From Mallotus nudiflorus (lineage: Eukaryota > Streptophyta > Magnoliopsida > Malpighiales > Euphorbiaceae), in NCBI GenBank assembly GCA_947683625.1, contig CANTUR010000340.1:2914001-2978000 (forward strand): DNA of 64,000 nucleotides, given 5' to 3'. Of this stretch, positions 47,086 to 58,917 are shown in pieces. Numbering within the stretch: position 1 is the stretch's first letter; every line of letters starts with the position of its first letter. The translations under genes were made by a program, and so were the position numbers. Below the pieces are notes generated by a model. That model was not told the origin of the DNA. It was given only the letters and a program-made list of their open reading frames with translations, and did no database searches.

Positions 47086-47460
47086 TCAAGTAATAATGTT
47101 GTTTGTTTTAGTAGGGATGGTAACGACCTTTCCATTCATAGGGAAATTAATCATTTGATGCACAATGGTAGGTATGCCCCCTGGTGGGTGGAACCAAAGT
47201 CTTCCTAGCAGCAAGGCAAACGTTAGAGGAATGTCCATGATGGTAAATTTTGTTTCTGATTTGATATCTCCCACTATAACTACTGCTTAGAAAGTACCAA
47301 TGACTAGCTTCTTTGAATCACCATAGGCTCGTATGACCACATTAGACTCTTCCAGGTTTTCAACATTCATCTTGATCTTATGTAGTGACCTCAAGGGGAA
47401 AACATTCGAGTACACCCGTCATCTATCGTAACACATGGGATCTTCTTAGTCTTGACAACT
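47086..47460 (-). pseudogene. Retropepsin-like protease remnant (element 2)
   Basis: On the minus strand near 47,430 VTIDDGCTRMF aligns with the DDGS active-site region of Tat-type proteases (Ser replaced by Cys). Then come ESNVVIRAYGDSKKLVIGTF, a stop, and GDIKSETKFTIMDIPLTFAL followed by LLGRLWFH, the conserved LLGR-W motif. In intact elements it cleaves the gag-pol polyprotein. Broken by a stop and a frame change. Confidence 0.75.
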
Positions 47461-47772
47461 GCGTATATGAAGAGAGGACGATTATGGACCCTTCCCTTGA
47501 AGGGTAAACCTTTATATGAAAAGGTGGTTACATTAAAGGACCTTTCATTAGAGAGGCTATCATCTCGTAAGGTGAGGCATTATAGGCAATCTTTGCTTCA
47601 TCTAGTGCTCTAACTAGGGCATCTCTATGCTTCTTGGAGGCCATAAGTAGGTCCCAAATACTAGCTTGTGCCTACCTTTTCTTAAGTTGTTTGAGGATAG
47701 TCTCTTCCTCTTTAACTAAAGCTTGATCTCTCACTACTTCTTTCTCTTTAAAGGGTTCCTTCTCTTTCTCAG
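47461..47772 (-). pseudogene. Gag-protease junction of element 2
   Basis: Continues the minus-strand polyprotein upstream of the protease. No firm motif; a charged, Glu/Lys-rich stretch near 47,690-47,770. Interrupted at 47,773 by the solo LTR and resuming at 49,292. Confidence 0.45.
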
Positions 47773-49291
47773 TGTTAGGTTTAAAGATTCTATAAACAGT
47801 GAAAAAATAAAACTTGAATCACAAACCTAAACCTGGATCCAAGTAATTCAATTAATTGATTTATTCTAGGCTTTTTGTTTTTCTCACCATAAATGTAGAA
47901 AGGGTAAGAAATATAAAAGGAATAGAGGAGGTTCACTCTGGTGACACATAACCTTGAGCTTTTAATTTAGCATTTTGGATTTAAGACATCTCCAAAAGAA
48001 TCCATCCTCCATAAGTGTCCACACGAACAACCCTTGATTTGAAAATGCATATTTGTGTGCTAGCACCTTCTCTTGCTTCCTCACAAATCAAGATTTCAAA
48101 AGAACTCTATTTTTTGTTTTTTTAAAAGAGAGAAAATGAGTTTGGTGGTAGAATAATGAGACTATATAAAACCGTAGGGAATATAACATATTTATAATCA
48201 TTTAAATTAGTGTTTCACTTACCAAAAAACCTTTTGGTAATTTCTCACTTATTCTTATTTTGATTTTATTTAAAATTAAATAAAAAATAATATTCTATTT
48301 TTTAAGATAACCTTTACCTTAAATAAATAAATATTTTATTTATTTATTTCCTTAAAGCTTATTTGGGCTTGTTAAACCTATATTTGTTTTGGGCTTGTTT
48401 AAAGTGTGTGACCCTATAGGTTCACATGATGTTGGCAGTGGGCCTTAAATCTATATTTAGGCCTATAAGTCATAAGTGGTCTCTAGCAAGACATTATGAC
48501 TACCTAAGTCATGTGAAGTCAATAATCTAACATAGCCTAATATACAGTGAATATTCTAGTCTCTTAGTCAAATGATATCTTGATTGAATGTAACGCATAG
48601 ATTATGTCATCCTTATGGAATTCAACCATATAATTTCTTGATTCCAAGTATACTAAGAATGATAACCCTTTATCAATTTACTTTAACATGTCCATACATT
48701 TTCCTCAATCTATTTTATCAAGGGACCCATAGATATTTTACTCATATTAGGTGAGGAACAAATTCCTTCTCAATCACTCACATTCCTCACATAACTCATT
48801 TTATACCCAATAACAACCTATTTTATCATCTGGTTAAATATAATGTAAGATTGTGTCAAAATAAAAAATATTTATATAGAAATCCATGGTGATTTCAAGG
48901 TCAAAGGACTAAGCCAATATTACTGTGATGAGAATTGCTTATGATAATTATCTATATGATATTCTCATTATGGGTCAATCTAGCACTTTATTTCTTAAAT
49001 AAGTATCTAATGGTTGACTTGATATCTCATATTCATGATTAGTAAAACATAATCATTAAATAACACCATACTAGCCATAATACATTGTTATGACTAGGGA
49101 TAATTTGAATTGAACTCATATTTAATCTAAAGGTTTTACTATCAAGTTACATACTTAATGACCTTAGTCAGAATTTACTATTCAAGTAATCATCATAACA
49201 ACAAATGATAATGACATATGCCTCTTTATTAAATAAAATGATAAATTTAAAACATGGTCATACATGATTGACCTAGTGCATCTCACTAACA
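47773..49291 (-). mobile_element. Solo LTR, family B second subfamily (copy 4), nested in gag
   Basis: 1,519 bp. On the plus strand starts TGTTAGGTTTAAAGATTC (for TGTTGGGTTTCATGATTC) and ends GTGCATCTCACTAACA. Flanks CTCAG (47,768-47,772) and CTTAA (49,292-49,296) are only a weak match, so the target duplication has decayed or the ends were altered. Most similar to 17,491-18,993. Confidence 0.85.
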
Positions 49292-51218
49292 CTTAAGTGG
49301 TTCATATAACTACCTGTTGCGATTTACTTGATTAACGACTATTGAGGACTTCTCAACTGCTTGCTTATATTCTTTTACACTACTATTTTGGTCCCAAACA
49401 ATGATTTTAGGATCATCAGATTTATACCATATGTCTATCCCAATGATTTGTAGGTTCTGAAGCTAAATAGTACTATTTGTCCCATCTTTGTTGTCAAATT
49501 CTTTTCCCTACCCTAAGGGTGTTATGGCTTCTAAGAGTATGTATGCAATAGGAGGTGCCATTTACTTGACTTTGCAGTCAAACTTCCTAGATGGTTGGCC
49601 CAGTAGATCCTATACTTCATGGTTACTGCTAAAATTTTTGTTCGCATATGCTTTTTATGTGTAAAGGCAATCAATCATTTTACTGTTCATGGGGAGAGCT
49701 GTATCCTTAGCTCTTTTTTGCATCATTAAGTGGGGAAGGAACTTTTAAGGCATTGAAATGTGTTCAAAGGTAGAAGGGCATTACTTATCTATAATAGAAT
49801 CATGAGCCTTAATAATGGATTTTGGGGGTTTGTCTTCCTGAGGGCTTATCTTGGGTTTCTTGTATGGCTTAGATTGATTTTTCAACAAAGTCTTCTGGTA
49901 GATTTGAGGAGATCATGTTGATGGTTGGTGGAGGCATGTTTTGATAGTTTAGGAGAGGATTGGTCTTGATATTAGGTCATTTTTCTATGCCATGGATTTT
50001 CCTAGAGTCAATGATGTCTTGGATGGCATTTTTTTTGGGTTTTGCATGCATTAATGGTGTGGTTACGCATATGGCAAAAAAGGCATAATAAGTTTGCAAG
50101 GGGCCTAGGCTCTTGTGGCTGTAGGAGTTTTTTTTGTTAAAGTCTCTACAATACTTTGGATAGTGGGAGGTTAAAGTTTGAGAATTTTCTTAGTTTTATT
50201 ATGGTATTGATAGATGGTGAGTTTTGGGTGTTGGGTTGGATCATGTTTATTTCTACTATTCGGGTGAAGGTGTTTTGAGTGTTTTGTTGGGTATTATGGT
50301 GAAAAGTGTTTTTGGCTTGCTAAGGCTCCCCATCCTCAATTTTGATCCCAACCTAATCGAGAGTTATGAAGTCAGGATAATGAGCAAAGATCATATATTT
50401 TCATAAGTATGGTAGTTTTCCTTTGATTATCAGCTTTATTTGTTCATCCTCAAGAGGATGATTTCTCATCTTAACTGCCTTTCCTCACCATCAAGTGATA
50501 TAATCAGAAAAAGCTTTACTGGGTTTCTACCTTGTGGTCTCAAGGTCCCTTTGAGTGATGTCTAACTTAGTATTGTATTCACATTACTTGATAAGTTTTT
50601 TAGTTAGCAATAGCCAATCATTTTTTATTTCATATTCAAGGTTAAAGAACTATATGCTTAGTCCTTCCTCTAATGATGTGAAGAGGAATCAAACAATCTA
50701 TGATTCTATAAGCTTTGTGGCATCCATAAAGGTATCATATTTCCTTAAATTGACCCTTGGATCTCCTATTTTGTCAAACTTAGCAAAGTTTGGTAGCTTA
50801 AAATCATATGGAAGTAAATCATATTTGATCAGCACCAGGTTGGTGAAGCTTTTGGAGCCATGAGTTCCCTTTTGATGGCAAATTCCAACTAAGCCATCCT
50901 TTTGGCTAATATTTTGACCTCTTCTATCAATTTAGGCTTGGTTATGTCAGTAATTTTTGCAGCTTTTGGTGCATTCCTGAGATCTTGGTAGTAGTCATTA
51001 TCGTCATTAGCTTGAATTGGAGTGCGGGGAATTCCCTTTGCCTTATCTACCCTCAAGTGAACAAATAAATATGCTTTATTTAGTGGTGCACTATTCCCAT
51101 CTTCAGCACTTTTGGCTTAAAGGATTTCAGCTATTGTGTCATTAGCAAGCAACTTTTGGATCCCTTATTTTAGCTTGTCTTTGAATTACTGACAGGAGGT
51201 ATCTTCTTAGTCACTCAT
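49292..51218 (-). pseudogene. Gag remnant (element 2)
   Basis: ATG at 51,218 (MSD...). The retrotransposon gag core is recognisable near 50,860-50,400 on the minus strand: TQRDLETT, KPSKAFSDYITWW, AVKMRNHP, EQIKLIIKGKLPYL and, further, VGIKIEDG, the standard order of plant Ty3 gag. Downstream (49,300-49,450) is YKSDDPKIIVWDQNSSVKEY. Gag forms the virus-like particle that packages the RNA. Many stops. The plus-strand open frames here are shadows. Confidence 0.8.
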
Positions 51219-52555
51219 ATTTGAATGGAGTATTCCTTTACATTTATTAGGGTTAGCTAAATGAATAATGCATGATCTGTGCCTGCAAAAGAAAAGGGTG
51301 AGCATGTATGCATGGAGTGGATGCAAGAAATCCTATAATGGAAAAATGATTATTCCTACAAGAAATATTGGTTAGTATGTGCTATTTATATGTGTGTGAT
51401 GTATGCATGATTAAAGCTGGTTAGCTTTCCTATATTGTGAACAAACTAATCATAAGCAAGCTCTCGCTTCCAACCTTATTTCTCCACAAGGTCATTCAGT
51501 CTCTTTTCTAGGTGGGTTTTGAGCCTATAGTCATTAAGGGACTATGGTTCTACTCTCAGAATCAGGCTACTTCAATTTATGTTGGTTAAAAGCAAAGGTT
51601 ATATTGAGGAACGATACTCAAATATGCTTGAGGTAATCATATAATGTTAATGTGAGGGTCAAATATTGGGTTTCAAATGATGTCTAAAGCTCATATGCGT
51701 AGGACCAAGGTTAATAAAAGGGAGTCTAAGTTCTTACCCCCACATCGATATTCTATATGATTACCATGAGTCATGAAAGTATTGTTTGACAACTTACAAT
51801 TTGATTTTGTTGCCATAAAGTTCCATAATCTAGTTTGATTCCTAACCCATTCATTTGATCTAATATGGATAAATGTACAACATCTCATAAGTTCCATTAT
51901 CGAGGGATGTCATTATTTGTTAATTTGCATAGACTATTCAAGCAAAGGAACATGATTCTCATCATTCCTCATGCTTCAGGCTCACACAAAGTATATAAGA
52001 ATCATGTGGTCCTGAGTATAAAGTTTTTATGAAAATTAATATTACGATGTCATTCGATGATAGACACTAGGAGGGTCACATCATTTATGAGTATCAGGTC
52101 AAATAAACAGCATTGTGACAATGATGGCATGCATAGCTTGGCAAAATTCTAGTGGATGTTGCTACTGGTTTATCTATATGAGTTGAGTCAGGGTGAAAGG
52201 CTAAGTTCCTTTAGTGAGAATGCCCCTATATGATTAGGGTTATGGACTTCGATAAGTGACTTAAGCATTCTTTTAATAACTTTGGTAGCCCCTTTTAAGG
52301 ACTTAGGTTACAGACTCCTATCAAATGAGTCCAGTGAATGCACAAGTAATGACTAAATGTGATAATATCATATCTTGATAGCCTCATTACTTGAGTGGAA
52401 CCATGGTGACAATGTCATTTAGTATTATGGAGGCTTTTAAGGACAAGTAGTGCAAATGTGATGTGTAGTGCAAATGCACTGGTGAGGGGCTCTCTATGAT
52501 CAAGTTTTGCATAATGAGAAATAGTCATGTTTGAGCTAATCCCTCTAACTTAGAA
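51219..52555 (-). other. Untranslated leader of element 2
   Basis: Homologous to 32,428-34,029 (element 1) and, on the opposite strand, to 62,906-64,000 (element 3). No coding sequence seen. The open frame at 51,691-51,897 is not conserved among the leaders. Confidence 0.78.
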
Positions 52556-52574
52556 CTCCCTAATGGAGTCGCAA
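52556..52574 (-). promoter_or_regulatory. Primer-binding site of element 2
   Basis: On the minus strand TTGCGACTCCATTAGGGAG, one base beyond the LTR end GCTCACA. Same type as in element 3 (TGGCGACTCAACTAGGAC) and the family-C element. Best explained by a tRNA-Arg primer. Confidence 0.65.
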
Positions 52575-52575
52575 T

Positions 52576-54350
52576 TGTGAGCACCCTTGGATTGGGTATT
52601 ATTCTTTTTTGTCTTTGTTGGTGTTTTCATTTTTTGGGACATGGCAAATTTACTAAATAGAGATAGGTGATTGGTCTCAGGGGGATGAGATGCTTTTGAT
52701 TTTATGGAGTCACCACTCGATATTTAGAAATTTGGGAAAAGAAAAGGGCAACATCAGGTCACTCACTAAGTAATGTCCCTAGTAGAGATTTCCAGGTTTC
52801 AGAGATCACATATACTTTTTTACTATTTTGCATCACATTATATTCGAGTATAGCTACTACAACACCCTAGTTTCGATGATGAAAGTTTATATAGCATTCA
52901 CACAGTAGATAAAAAAAATATTGCATAATAATTTTATGACGTCACCTTCTTGACAAAATACATATGGAGATAAAAATATTTATGGAAAACTAAATCTAAT
53001 ATGACTGCTCTACAAGGATAACATGATCATTTACACAGCTTATTATAGGATGATTATGCTTATAGTAACTATTTATGCTATGATGATAATATAAAGGATG
53101 CATGGAGTCATCACTAGACTAAGAGTATGATGACTCTATTCTAAGGCATGAACCTTTCACATTATTGGTATTTATGATATGATTTCATAAATAGAGGATG
53201 TAGAGTGATGATGTAAAATGAGCATAATAATGCATATATTATTCACGTAGCATGCAAGATTGCCAGTCTCATCACATAAGCACAACAGTATTCCCAAATG
53301 CTATGATAATAAAATAAAAAGCAGTGTAGTAAAATAAATGTGCTAAATTATTTGTGTGGTCCTTAGACTCGACTATGCTTGTGTGAACTTTAAAGCTCTA
53401 GCTTTGAGAGACTATCAAGCTTTCCTCATCACGAGGTTCAAAATGATTGTAGAATGATGCTAGACTATATTCCTTTGAAAAATGCTTTAACAAGGATGAG
53501 CTTGGGTTTAGTAGAAAAAGGGATCTAACAACCTAAAAGAAAGGATGTGGGAGAGCTAAAACTGTATGGGAAAGGGTTTCTCGCACCTTTGATCAAACTG
53601 ACTCTTGACTGTGTATGTGTCTTCACTTGCTTTCCCCTTCCAAAATGGGTTGTACATGGGTCTATTTATAGGAGAAATTGTGTAGAATGGGGTGGTTTAG
53701 GTGTGGTCACACGCATTTAAGTGAATTTTACATGTGGCCACACCAAGTGCACATGGCCATGCATTGTGCACGCTTTTTCATATGCACTTCAATGCTCTAT
53801 GTGCTCTTATCGAGTTCTACATGCACTATTCCAAGGTTGGCTCCTAGGGTTTTTGGGCCTTCTAGATACATTTCTTGAGTTTTTTTTACTAAATTCAGTT
53901 TTGATTTTATCACATGATAGCTAAAGGAGTTTACGCACACTTATGAGTGATACGCATTGATACTTAGGTTGTGACGAACCATTATAAGACAAATTTTGGA
54001 GGTTTTAGAGCCCTTCAGTTATGTTTTCAAAGTTCATATTGTTAAAATTGATTTTCATTTTTTCAAGAAGCTGGGCCCTAGTTTAATGAAATATGCACTA
54101 GCTCGATGAGCTGAGTATTATGAGAGGATTTTTTCTCAAAATAACCCTCTTGTTATTCCTATAATTTGTATTTTGCAAGGTTAGAGCACAGCTTAATGAC
54201 CCGGTGATCAATTTTACAAATGGGTAGGGTTGATTGAGCGTTTTAAGGTTGCACACTTTAGAGGTGTTATGAATGAGTAGAGTATACTCATCTCGAGTAT
54301 TCATTTCATCATCAAACCTTTTTGGGGACAATCAAATTTGAGGTATGACA
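52576..54350 (-). mobile_element. 5' LTR of element 2 (family A)
   Basis: 1,775 bp. On the plus strand TGTGAGCACCCTTGG ... TTTGAGGTATGACA. TATAAATA on the minus strand at 53,663-53,670. It differs from the 3' LTR at many positions and by several indels, so the insertion is old. Confidence 0.9.
53663..53670 (-). promoter_or_regulatory. TATA box of element 2 5' LTR
   Basis: TATAAATA on the minus strand, with the same surroundings as at 60,236-60,243 in element 3 (plus) and 40,459-40,466 and 58,743-58,750 (minus). Confidence 0.6.
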
Positions 54351-54355
54351 ATAAG

Positions 54356-54558
54356 CCTCTTTCTATTATGATAGTTCGTATTTCATAAGATTTGAATGTA
54401 ACTTAATGGCTTAGTGATTGATTTCACATTATGGTTGCTTAGTTATGATTTTAGGGTTGCACACTTTAGAGGTGTTACAAATCAGGAAACTTTAATCTTT
54501 TTGAAGATTCGTTTCATCATTGGACCTTTTTAGGGAAAATCAAATTTGAGGTATGACA
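54356..54558 (-). mobile_element. Family-A LTR split by element 2, right part
   Basis: The outer ~200 bp of the LTR that starts at 39,350. It follows the second ATAAG and ends TTTGAGGTATGACA at 54,558. Aligns with 54,140-54,350, so the same sequence appears twice in a row. Confidence 0.85.
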
Positions 54559-54975
54559 CTATGTAAACTTCTACATTAGAACTAAGGATATATGATCAAA
54601 ATTTATCAAATGCAAACAATACTACAAACATCTCTTTGTCTGTAGTAGTATAGTTTAAGTGAGCATCATTAAGTGTTCTACTTGCATAATAAATAACATG
54701 TAGCTTTTTATTTTTTTCTTTGTCTAAGTACAATACCCATGGTATAATCATTAGCATCACACATTAATTCAAAAGGTAGGCTCCAGTCTAATGCTACTAC
54801 TATCGGTGCCAACACAAGTGCCCTCTTTAACATGTGACAAGCAATTTTACATTCATCAGTAAATATGAAAGATGCATCCTTTTCAAGTAGCTTACATAGA
54901 GGTTTTGATATTTTAGAGAAGTCCTTGCTAAAGCATATGTAAAATCTTGCATTTCGAAAATAGCTTCTCATGCCT
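54559..54975 (-). pseudogene. RT connection / RNase H remnant (Athila-like)
   Basis: Open part 54,971-54,708: FSKISKPLCKLLEKDASFIF, LVLAPIVVALDWSLPFELMC and DANDYTMGIVLRQRK; then 54,700-54,560 HVIYYASRTLNDAHLNYTTT and DKEMFVVLFAFDKF. These are the usual RNase H start motifs, with D preserved in CDAND. A frame change separates the two parts. Confidence 0.85.
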
Positions 54976-55660
54976 TTAATGTTAATTGGATAACGCAGCT
55001 TCTTTGTAATATCAATTCTTGCTTTGTCAACCTCTATATCTTTTTTTTTTGAAATTATGACCTAATACAACACCTTCTTCTACCATGAAATAAATTTTTT
55101 CCCAATTCCAAATTAAGTTGGTGTTCTCACACTTTTCAAGAATTTTATCCAAATTCAAAAGACAATGGTCAAAAGAATTTCTATAAATTAAAAACTTATC
55201 AATGAATACTTCCATTATATCTTTAACTAAATTACCAAAAATAGCCATCTTACATCTTTAAAATGTAGTAGGTGCATTACATAAACCAAAAGGTATTCAT
55301 CTATATGTAAAAGTTCTATAAGGATAAGTAAATGTTGTTATATGCTAATCTTCAAGAGCTATTGCTATTTGATTATAACCTCAATATCCATATAGAAAAT
55401 AGTAAATGTTGTTAATGTCCCAATATTCTTTCTAACATTTAATTAATAATGGAAGTGGAAAGTGATATTTTATAGTTTCTTTATTAAGTTTTCTATAATC
55501 TATGCACACTCGTCATCCACTAACTACTGTAGTAGGATAGTTCTCCCTTATCATTTTCTATTATGGTCATCCCTAATTTTTTAGGTACATATTGAATCAG
55601 CTTAACCCATGAACTATCAAAAATAGTATATATAATTCCTATATCTAAAAGTTTAAGAAC
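54976..55660 (-). pseudogene. Reverse transcriptase remnant (Athila-like)
   Basis: Near 55,530-55,480 VCIDYRKLNKETIKYHFPLP, then a FTYPYRTFTY / PFGLCNAPTTF block, then 55,248-55,027 MAIFGNLVKDIMEVFIDKFL, CLLNLDKILEKCENTNLIWNW and VVLGH. The catalytic box reads FIDKF where Athila-type RTs have FMDDF, so the second Asp is Lys. Inactive, with several stops. Confidence 0.82.
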
Positions 55661-55960
55661 TTCTTTCTTTACTACTTCTTGCATATTAATATTTAATCTT
55701 CTCTATCTCTTTATGGTAGTTTTATGATTATCTTCCATTAGTATTTTATGCATGCAATATGATGGACTAATTCCTTTAATGTCTAAAATTTCTATCATAA
55801 AGCATTTATCCTTTTCTTTATTAACTCTACTAATAATTCTTTTAGTTCCCCCATTAAGTTTTGATAAAATAATCACTAATAATGGCTCATTGTCACCTAG
55901 AAATATATATCTCAAATGTGAAGGTAATGGTTTTTAATCTAAACTAGGTGGTTTTATCAC
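55661..55960 (-). pseudogene. Protease-RT linker (Athila-like)
   Basis: Open part 55,915-55,703: LRYIFLGDNEPLLVIILSKL-like (start written MRYIF), then ILDIKGISPSYCMHKILMED. The 'ADIKGISP..CMH.I..E' signature is characteristic of the segment just before RT in Athila-type polyproteins. Confidence 0.8.
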
Positions 55961-57004
55961 TAAAGGTGGAATAAGTTAAATATTTTTAAGTAATGCATGA
56001 TGAATGAATGACTCTTTTATTTGAAGAGATTTCTCTCATTCAAAATATTTAACATGCAGGCACTTCTTAATGTCCTCCACTTCATATGATTTTGCCAACC
56101 TCCATCATTAGACTTCACTGACATAATCATCAACAACATTAGCCCTCATGCAATTATTAAATACATAAGGATATTTCATACCTTAATGTGAATTGAACTT
56201 ATAGCTCTCTTGACTAGCTCTTAATGTAAGAGTTCCTTCATTAGCATCAATTATAGCTTCAATAGTACACATGAAAGGCATACATAATATTAAAGGCACA
56301 TCTTCATCTTCTTCAAAATCAAGTACCATAAAGTCTACAAGAAAAATAAAATTTCCTACCTTGACTAGCATATCCTCCACTATTCCAAAAGGTTTATTTA
56401 TAGTGCTATATGCAACTTGCAAATATGTTGGTTGCTTTTGCCTCTCCTAGTCCAATTTTCCTATAAATAGACAAAGGCATTAGATTAATAAAACCACCTG
56501 AATCACTAAGAGCTTTTAAAAAGTTAAATTACCAACTAAATAAGGTATAGTAAGACACTTTGGTTGTTTTCTCTTAAGTGGTAGCTTATTTGAGATTATG
56601 ACACTACACTAATTACAAAGTGTAATAATCTTAAATTCATATAACTTCTCATTATTACATATGAATTCCTTTAAGAATTTTGTATATTTAGGCATATGTA
56701 CATAAGCTTCCACTAAAGCAACTTTTTGAACATTTGCAAACATTTTTCAAATTATTGATCATGCTTATGCTTCTTTAACCTATAAGGAAATGGAGTAGGT
56801 GGTTCATAAGGCTTGACTTCAGCTTTTTATTTTTAATTTTCCTCCTCCACTTCCTTTCCTATTTGAACTTCAATTTCTTCTACTTCTTTTTCTATGACCT
56901 CTTAATATGTGCATTCACCTTTTACTTTAGTTATTACAATTCAGTTCCACTCCTTAGAGTAATAGCTTGAATATGCTCCTTAGGATTCTTCTCCTCATAG
57001 TTTT
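55961..57004 (-). pseudogene. Gag end and protease remnant (Athila-like)
   Basis: Protease part 56,422-56,183: GIVEDMLVKVGNFIFLVDF, DFEEDEDVPLILCMPF (canonical LLGRPF changed to LCMPF) and ANEGTLTLR. Upstream, 56,450-57,000, is a basic, Lys/Glu-rich gag end, poorly kept, for example PPTPFPYRLKKHKHDQ near 56,800-56,750. Confidence 0.7.
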
Positions 57005-57049
57005 TGAATTTATATTTCTAACCAGAGATCCTTAGTCGAATCATCACTA
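57005..57049 (-). promoter_or_regulatory. PBS and leader stub of a diverged family-A copy
   Basis: On the minus strand TGATGATTCGACTAAGGATC for TGGTGACTCCACTAGGGATT. Only about 45 bp of leader survive before the junction with Athila-like sequence. Confidence 0.55.
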
Positions 57050-58917
57050 TGATTGATTAGAAAAAAAAAGTTTAGTTTTGATGACTGTTGAGAGTTAAGC
57101 GAACTTTCTTGGTTCAACTCATTATTTTCTTATTCGAGACATTAATAACTATATCAAAAAGGATGACATTAGGTCACTCAGTGGGGTGCAATATGGGAAA
57201 GGGATAAGTGATTGGTCTCAAGGGGTGTAAGATGCTTTGTGTTTGTAGAGTAAAAACACTGGGAAAAAATATAAGGGATGACATTAAGTCACTCAACATA
57301 TGTTATCCCCAACAAATATTATGAGTTCAAAAGATCTTATATACTTTTTGGCTATTTCTAATTATATAACGCTCAATTTATGGATATCGTATCACCTTAG
57401 TTTGAGAATGACAGTTTGTATATTCACATACATGCACAATAGATAGTAATAGAAAGTAAAAAAGGGCAAATTATGACAAGGCTTTCTTAGTAAAATACAT
57501 TTGAAAATGGAAAAAATGCAAAAATGTAAATCTAGTCTTGGATCTATAATACACCTATAAATCAAAGGTTAACAAAACTATGTTTGATTCCATCCATTCA
57601 TCCGCTATGATAGAAAATGGGCAAGAGATACTTAATCAATGGTTTATGAATAAGCATATAGATGCATATAGTTATGTGCACTTGTAGGATTAATGAAATA
57701 AAAATATAATGATTGCTAAAATGATCAAACATTCATAGATGATAAGGAATATAAACATAGATGCATAGTTGCATTAATGGACCACAAAGTGGAGGCTCTA
57801 GCTCGAGAATATGATTTTTCACATTATTAAATGCATTTTGATGCAAAATGGGAGAAAACACTTATATTCATGTTAGAGAGTGGAAAGGTGCAATTTTGAT
57901 TGTGAAGGTCTAGATCTGATGCAAAAATGTGATTTTAAGCATGTCGAGTGAAAGATTTATTTAAGAGTGATAAGAAATGATATTATGATGAAAAATTGAT
58001 GCTTTTATTGAAAATGATATTTTCATTATTCATTGGATGCAAAATGTGATTTTTGAATGAAAAATTATGATTTTTCATATAAATTGCATGACCAATGTGA
58101 AAGTGAGTCTTTTGGCATTATTTACATAGAAAAGATGCAAAGTTGCTACAAAGATAATATTTTTTTATTTATAAAATGCAAGATTATCATAAAAGTGCAA
58201 ACTTCATTATCAAAATATGATTTTTATGATGGAAGTAATGTAGATCTGATGCAAAGGTAATGCTTTTATGATTTTCATAGTTTGAGCTAGAGGGCATAAA
58301 ACGATAGCTTTATAATGCTATATAGAATAAAAATTATTCAAATAGCATGCATAATCCTAGTCTTATCATGCAATGATAAAGATTTCTCAATTGTTGGCAA
58401 TAATAAAGTAACAATGTAATACAATAAAATAAACGTGCAAAAAAGATTGATTGGTCCTCAGACTTCACTAAGCTTTTGTTCGTGCTTTTTACAAGCTTTT
58501 ACTTCATGTAGGGATTAAGCTGTCCTCATTGAGAGGTTTGAAATAACATGTAGAATGCTAATTTGTATACCTTTGAAGCATGCTTTAATAAAGGAGAGGC
58601 TTGGTTTGGTAAGGAATGGTTTAAAAATCTTATGGGAATGAGTAAAATAGGCTAGAGACATATGAAATAGGTTTCTAAAGTCTTCAAATTGGCAGCATTT
58701 TAGTATATTTTCCTTCCCCCATAAAAAAGAGGTTTAGGGCCTTATTTATAGGAAAAAGTGGGATTTCATGCGCTGGGCTTGCTATTAAAGGTGTGTGGCA
58801 CACTTAGGATGCATGTGCACGTGCTTCACATGTAGGACACACATAAAGGGTTCATGCCATGCACATGGCACATAGTCCATGCACTCAAGGCATGTGCCAC
58901 ATGGCCTAGGCACTTAC
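57050..58917 (-). mobile_element. Diverged family-A LTR
   Basis: Shares the order of words with other family-A LTRs (ACATTAGGTCACTCA, GTGATTGGTCTCAAGGGG, TTGAAGCATGCTTT, CTTATTTATAGGAAAAAG) but is much more diverged. It has an extra TTATGATTTT-rich stretch at about 57,830-58,270. TATA box on the minus strand at 58,743-58,750. The outer end (…GGTATGACA) is missing; sequence of another kind starts near 58,918. Confidence 0.75.

Larger units (their letters stand above)
41085..54350 (-). mobile_element. Element 2: Ty3/gypsy (Tat-like) retrotransposon, 13.3 kb, internally deleted
   Basis: Both LTRs are present: 3' LTR 41,085-42,909 and 5' LTR 52,576-54,350. A perfect 5-bp target duplication ATAAG lies at 41,080-41,084 and 54,351-54,355. 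In the minus-strand sense the order is LTR, PBS, leader, gag, protease, RT start, deletion, 3' untranslated region with tandem repeats and an antisense frame, polypurine-like tract, LTR. A 1.5-kb family-B solo LTR (47,773-49,291) is nested in gag. RT breaks off just at the catalytic box; RNase H and integrase are absent. It sits in an older LTR of its own family. Confidence 0.88.
54559..57004 (-). mobile_element. Athila-like Ty3/gypsy pol fragment
   Basis: A headless and tailless piece on the minus strand: gag end, protease, RT, then RNase H, stopping at the LTR at 54,558. Its protein text differs from that of elements 1 and 2 and resembles the Athila lineage of plant gypsy elements (see parts). 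It is joined to family-A PBS/leader sequence at about 57,005, so its boundaries are rearrangement points and not its own LTRs. Confidence 0.75.

Noticed and set aside
50224..50863. Plus-strand frames of 60 and 102 codons
   Set aside because: Antisense shadows of the gag remnant of element 2, whose motifs are on the minus strand.
53678..53924. Two overlapping Cys/His-rich plus-strand frames
   Set aside because: They lie in the CATGTGG-rich part of the family-A LTR, are present in some copies only by chance (compare 42,146-42,484) and have no zinc-finger spacing.
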